This document shows positions 5,439 through 5,918 of a stretch of 5,918 nt of DNA, in pieces. The first letter of the stretch is position 1. Each line of letters opens with the position of its first letter. A model generated the notes under the pieces. It had not been told where the DNA came from. It worked only from the letters and a program-made list of their open reading frames with translations, and did not search any database. Location: NCBI GenBank assembly GCA_046597185.1, contig JBKJLF010000464.1, positions 1-5,918 of the forward strand. Reading direction: 5' to 3'. The position numbers and the translations under genes were made by a program. Origin of the DNA: CAMBDR01 sp046597185. GTDB taxonomy: Bacteria > Pseudomonadota > Gammaproteobacteria > Burkholderiales > Burkholderiaceae_D.

Positions 5439-5918
5439 ATGATATCGAAAATTGCACTGGCTTTACTACTGATTGTCGCCTGCACTTTGCACGGCACATG
5501 CGCGCAAACTGCCGGCTTTAAATTCCCCAGCGAAAGCAGCGCCGAGGCCGAAACTGAATCGGTCAACAAAACCCCGCTCTCCGCCACTTGCCGCGCCAAG
5601 CTCAAGCAGCAAAAAATCATGGTCTTGCTGGCTGAAAGCCGCAACGGCGTCATCAACGCCAAACAATCGGGCTATGCCTCCCATGTCAATATCATCAATG
5701 ACAAACTCAAGGCCCTGGGTTTGAAAACCTATACCGCCGAACAAATCAAGGCGCAGGTGGCGCAAGCCGAAATCGACGCCTACTTTAAAAATGACCCCGA
5801 CGCCGCACTTTCGGCCTCCAAACGCATGGCAGCAAGCTATGTGTTTGGAGGCCGAAAGTGCGGCGTCCGGGTCATTTTTAAAGTAGGCGTCGATTTCGGC
5901 TTGCGCCACCTGCGCCTT
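5439..5918 (+). CDS. Small exported or lipoprotein-like protein of unknown function; 3' part replaced by a fold-back
   Basis: ATG at 5439 is preceded by AGGA at 5425-5428 (10-base spacer), and the frame stays open to the window edge (160 residues). Residues 1-22 are an export signal: Lys4, then a hydrophobic IALALLLIVA core. IVAC (12-15) fits a lipobox with Cys15 as the lipidated residue; cleavage after TCA (20-22) by signal peptidase I is the alternative. Residues 23-48 are polar, as in a linker. From Cys51 there is a likely folded domain with KIMVLLAESRNG (59-70), YASHVNIINDKLKALGLKTY (79-98) and an Ala-rich helical stretch EQIKAQVAQAEIDAYF (101-116). I do not recognise the family. The gene enters an inverted repeat: bases 5843-5918 are the reverse complement of its own bases 5748-5823, so residues after about 135 are reverse-strand sequence read forward and almost certainly not native. 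Authentic sequence therefore ends near SKRMAASYV (127-135). It probably acts in the periplasm or at the envelope, separately from the divergent operon. Confidence 0.75.
   Translation, partial: MISKIALALLLIVACTLHGTCAQTAGFKFPSESSAEAETESVNKTPLSATCRAKLKQQKIMVLLAESRNGVINAKQSGYASHVNIINDKLKALGLKTYTAEQIKAQVAQAEIDAYFKNDPDAALSASKRMAASYVFGGRKCGVRVIFKVGVDFGLRHLRL
5748..5918. repeat. Near-perfect long inverted repeat (76-base arms, 19-base centre) reaching the window end
   Basis: Arm 1 is 5748-5823 and arm 2 is 5843-5918; base n pairs with base 11666 minus n. 75 of 76 positions are complementary; the exception is C5798 against C5868. The 19-base centre (5824-5842) is itself an imperfect hairpin: GCATGGC and GCTATGT around the loop AGCAA, five Watson-Crick pairs and two G-T pairs. 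Arm 1 lies inside the coding frame of the plus-strand gene, and arm 2 ends with the last base of the window, so the true extent is unknown. The arrangement is what self-primed fold-back copying makes, in the test tube or in a cell, and is also a common contig-end artefact. It is too long, and too embedded in coding sequence, to be a normal terminator. Confidence 0.95.

Noticed and set aside
5429..5521. Alternative ATG at 5429 just before the plus-strand gene
   Set aside because: It is in another frame that stops after 30 codons, and it sits directly against the AGGA with no spacer. The ATG at 5439 gives the signal peptide.
5466..5909. Minus-strand frame of 147 residues beginning MAQAEIDAYF
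   Set aside because: Its first part exists only because the inverted repeat copies the plus-strand gene onto the other strand; the rest is antisense to that gene. It has no independent ribosome site or protein-family character.
5748..5918. Inverted repeat as an insertion-sequence end, integron attC site or transcription terminator
   Set aside because: The arms are ordinary coding sequence of the plus-strand gene, with no transposase, no flanking target duplication, no attC core sites and no U-run after the stem.

Overview
The window looks like a bacterial chromosomal fragment of moderate GC content, most likely from a proteobacterium. Shine-Dalgarno sequences precede all four genes. The GT4 protein resembles a family I associate with Alpha- and Betaproteobacteria. 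This placement is an inference from protein style only and genus cannot be read from the sequence. Three genes on the minus strand form a tight glycosyltransferase operon that fills about 85% of the window. A fourth gene on the plus strand diverges from it and runs into the right edge.

Reading the operon in its own direction (right to left): a GT4-type glycosyltransferase of 402 residues (4989 to 3781); after 47 bases, a large multidomain protein of 932 residues (3733 to 935) with two N-terminal beta-type modules, a degenerate GT2-like domain and an intact-looking C-terminal GT2 domain; after only 9 bases, a third, GT-B-like glycosyltransferase (925 to beyond base 1), open at its 3' end because the window stops inside it. 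Three different glycosyltransferases in one transcription unit point to assembly of a surface glycan such as O-antigen, capsule or exopolysaccharide, or to glycosylation of a surface protein. The sugar donors and acceptors cannot be told from sequence.

Bases 4990-5438 are a noncoding divergent promoter region. It holds a perfect TATAAT box facing the operon, a tandem CACTTGTCA repeat with 10-base period behind it, and a TTGACT/TAGACT promoter candidate facing the plus-strand gene.

The plus-strand gene (from 5439) encodes a small exported or lipid-anchored protein of unknown function. Its reading frame is interrupted by the most striking structure here: 5748-5823 is repeated in inverted orientation at 5843-5918 with one mismatch in 76, and the second arm ends exactly at the last base. 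The short region between the arms is itself an imperfect hairpin, as expected of snap-back self-priming. The simplest explanation is a fold-back artefact at a contig end, so residues after about 135 of this gene should not be trusted. A real inverted duplication is possible but less likely. I do not see a convincing new biological system. The points worth following are the fold-back, the domain architecture of the 932-residue protein with its apparently dead GT2 domain, and the repeat in the divergent promoter.
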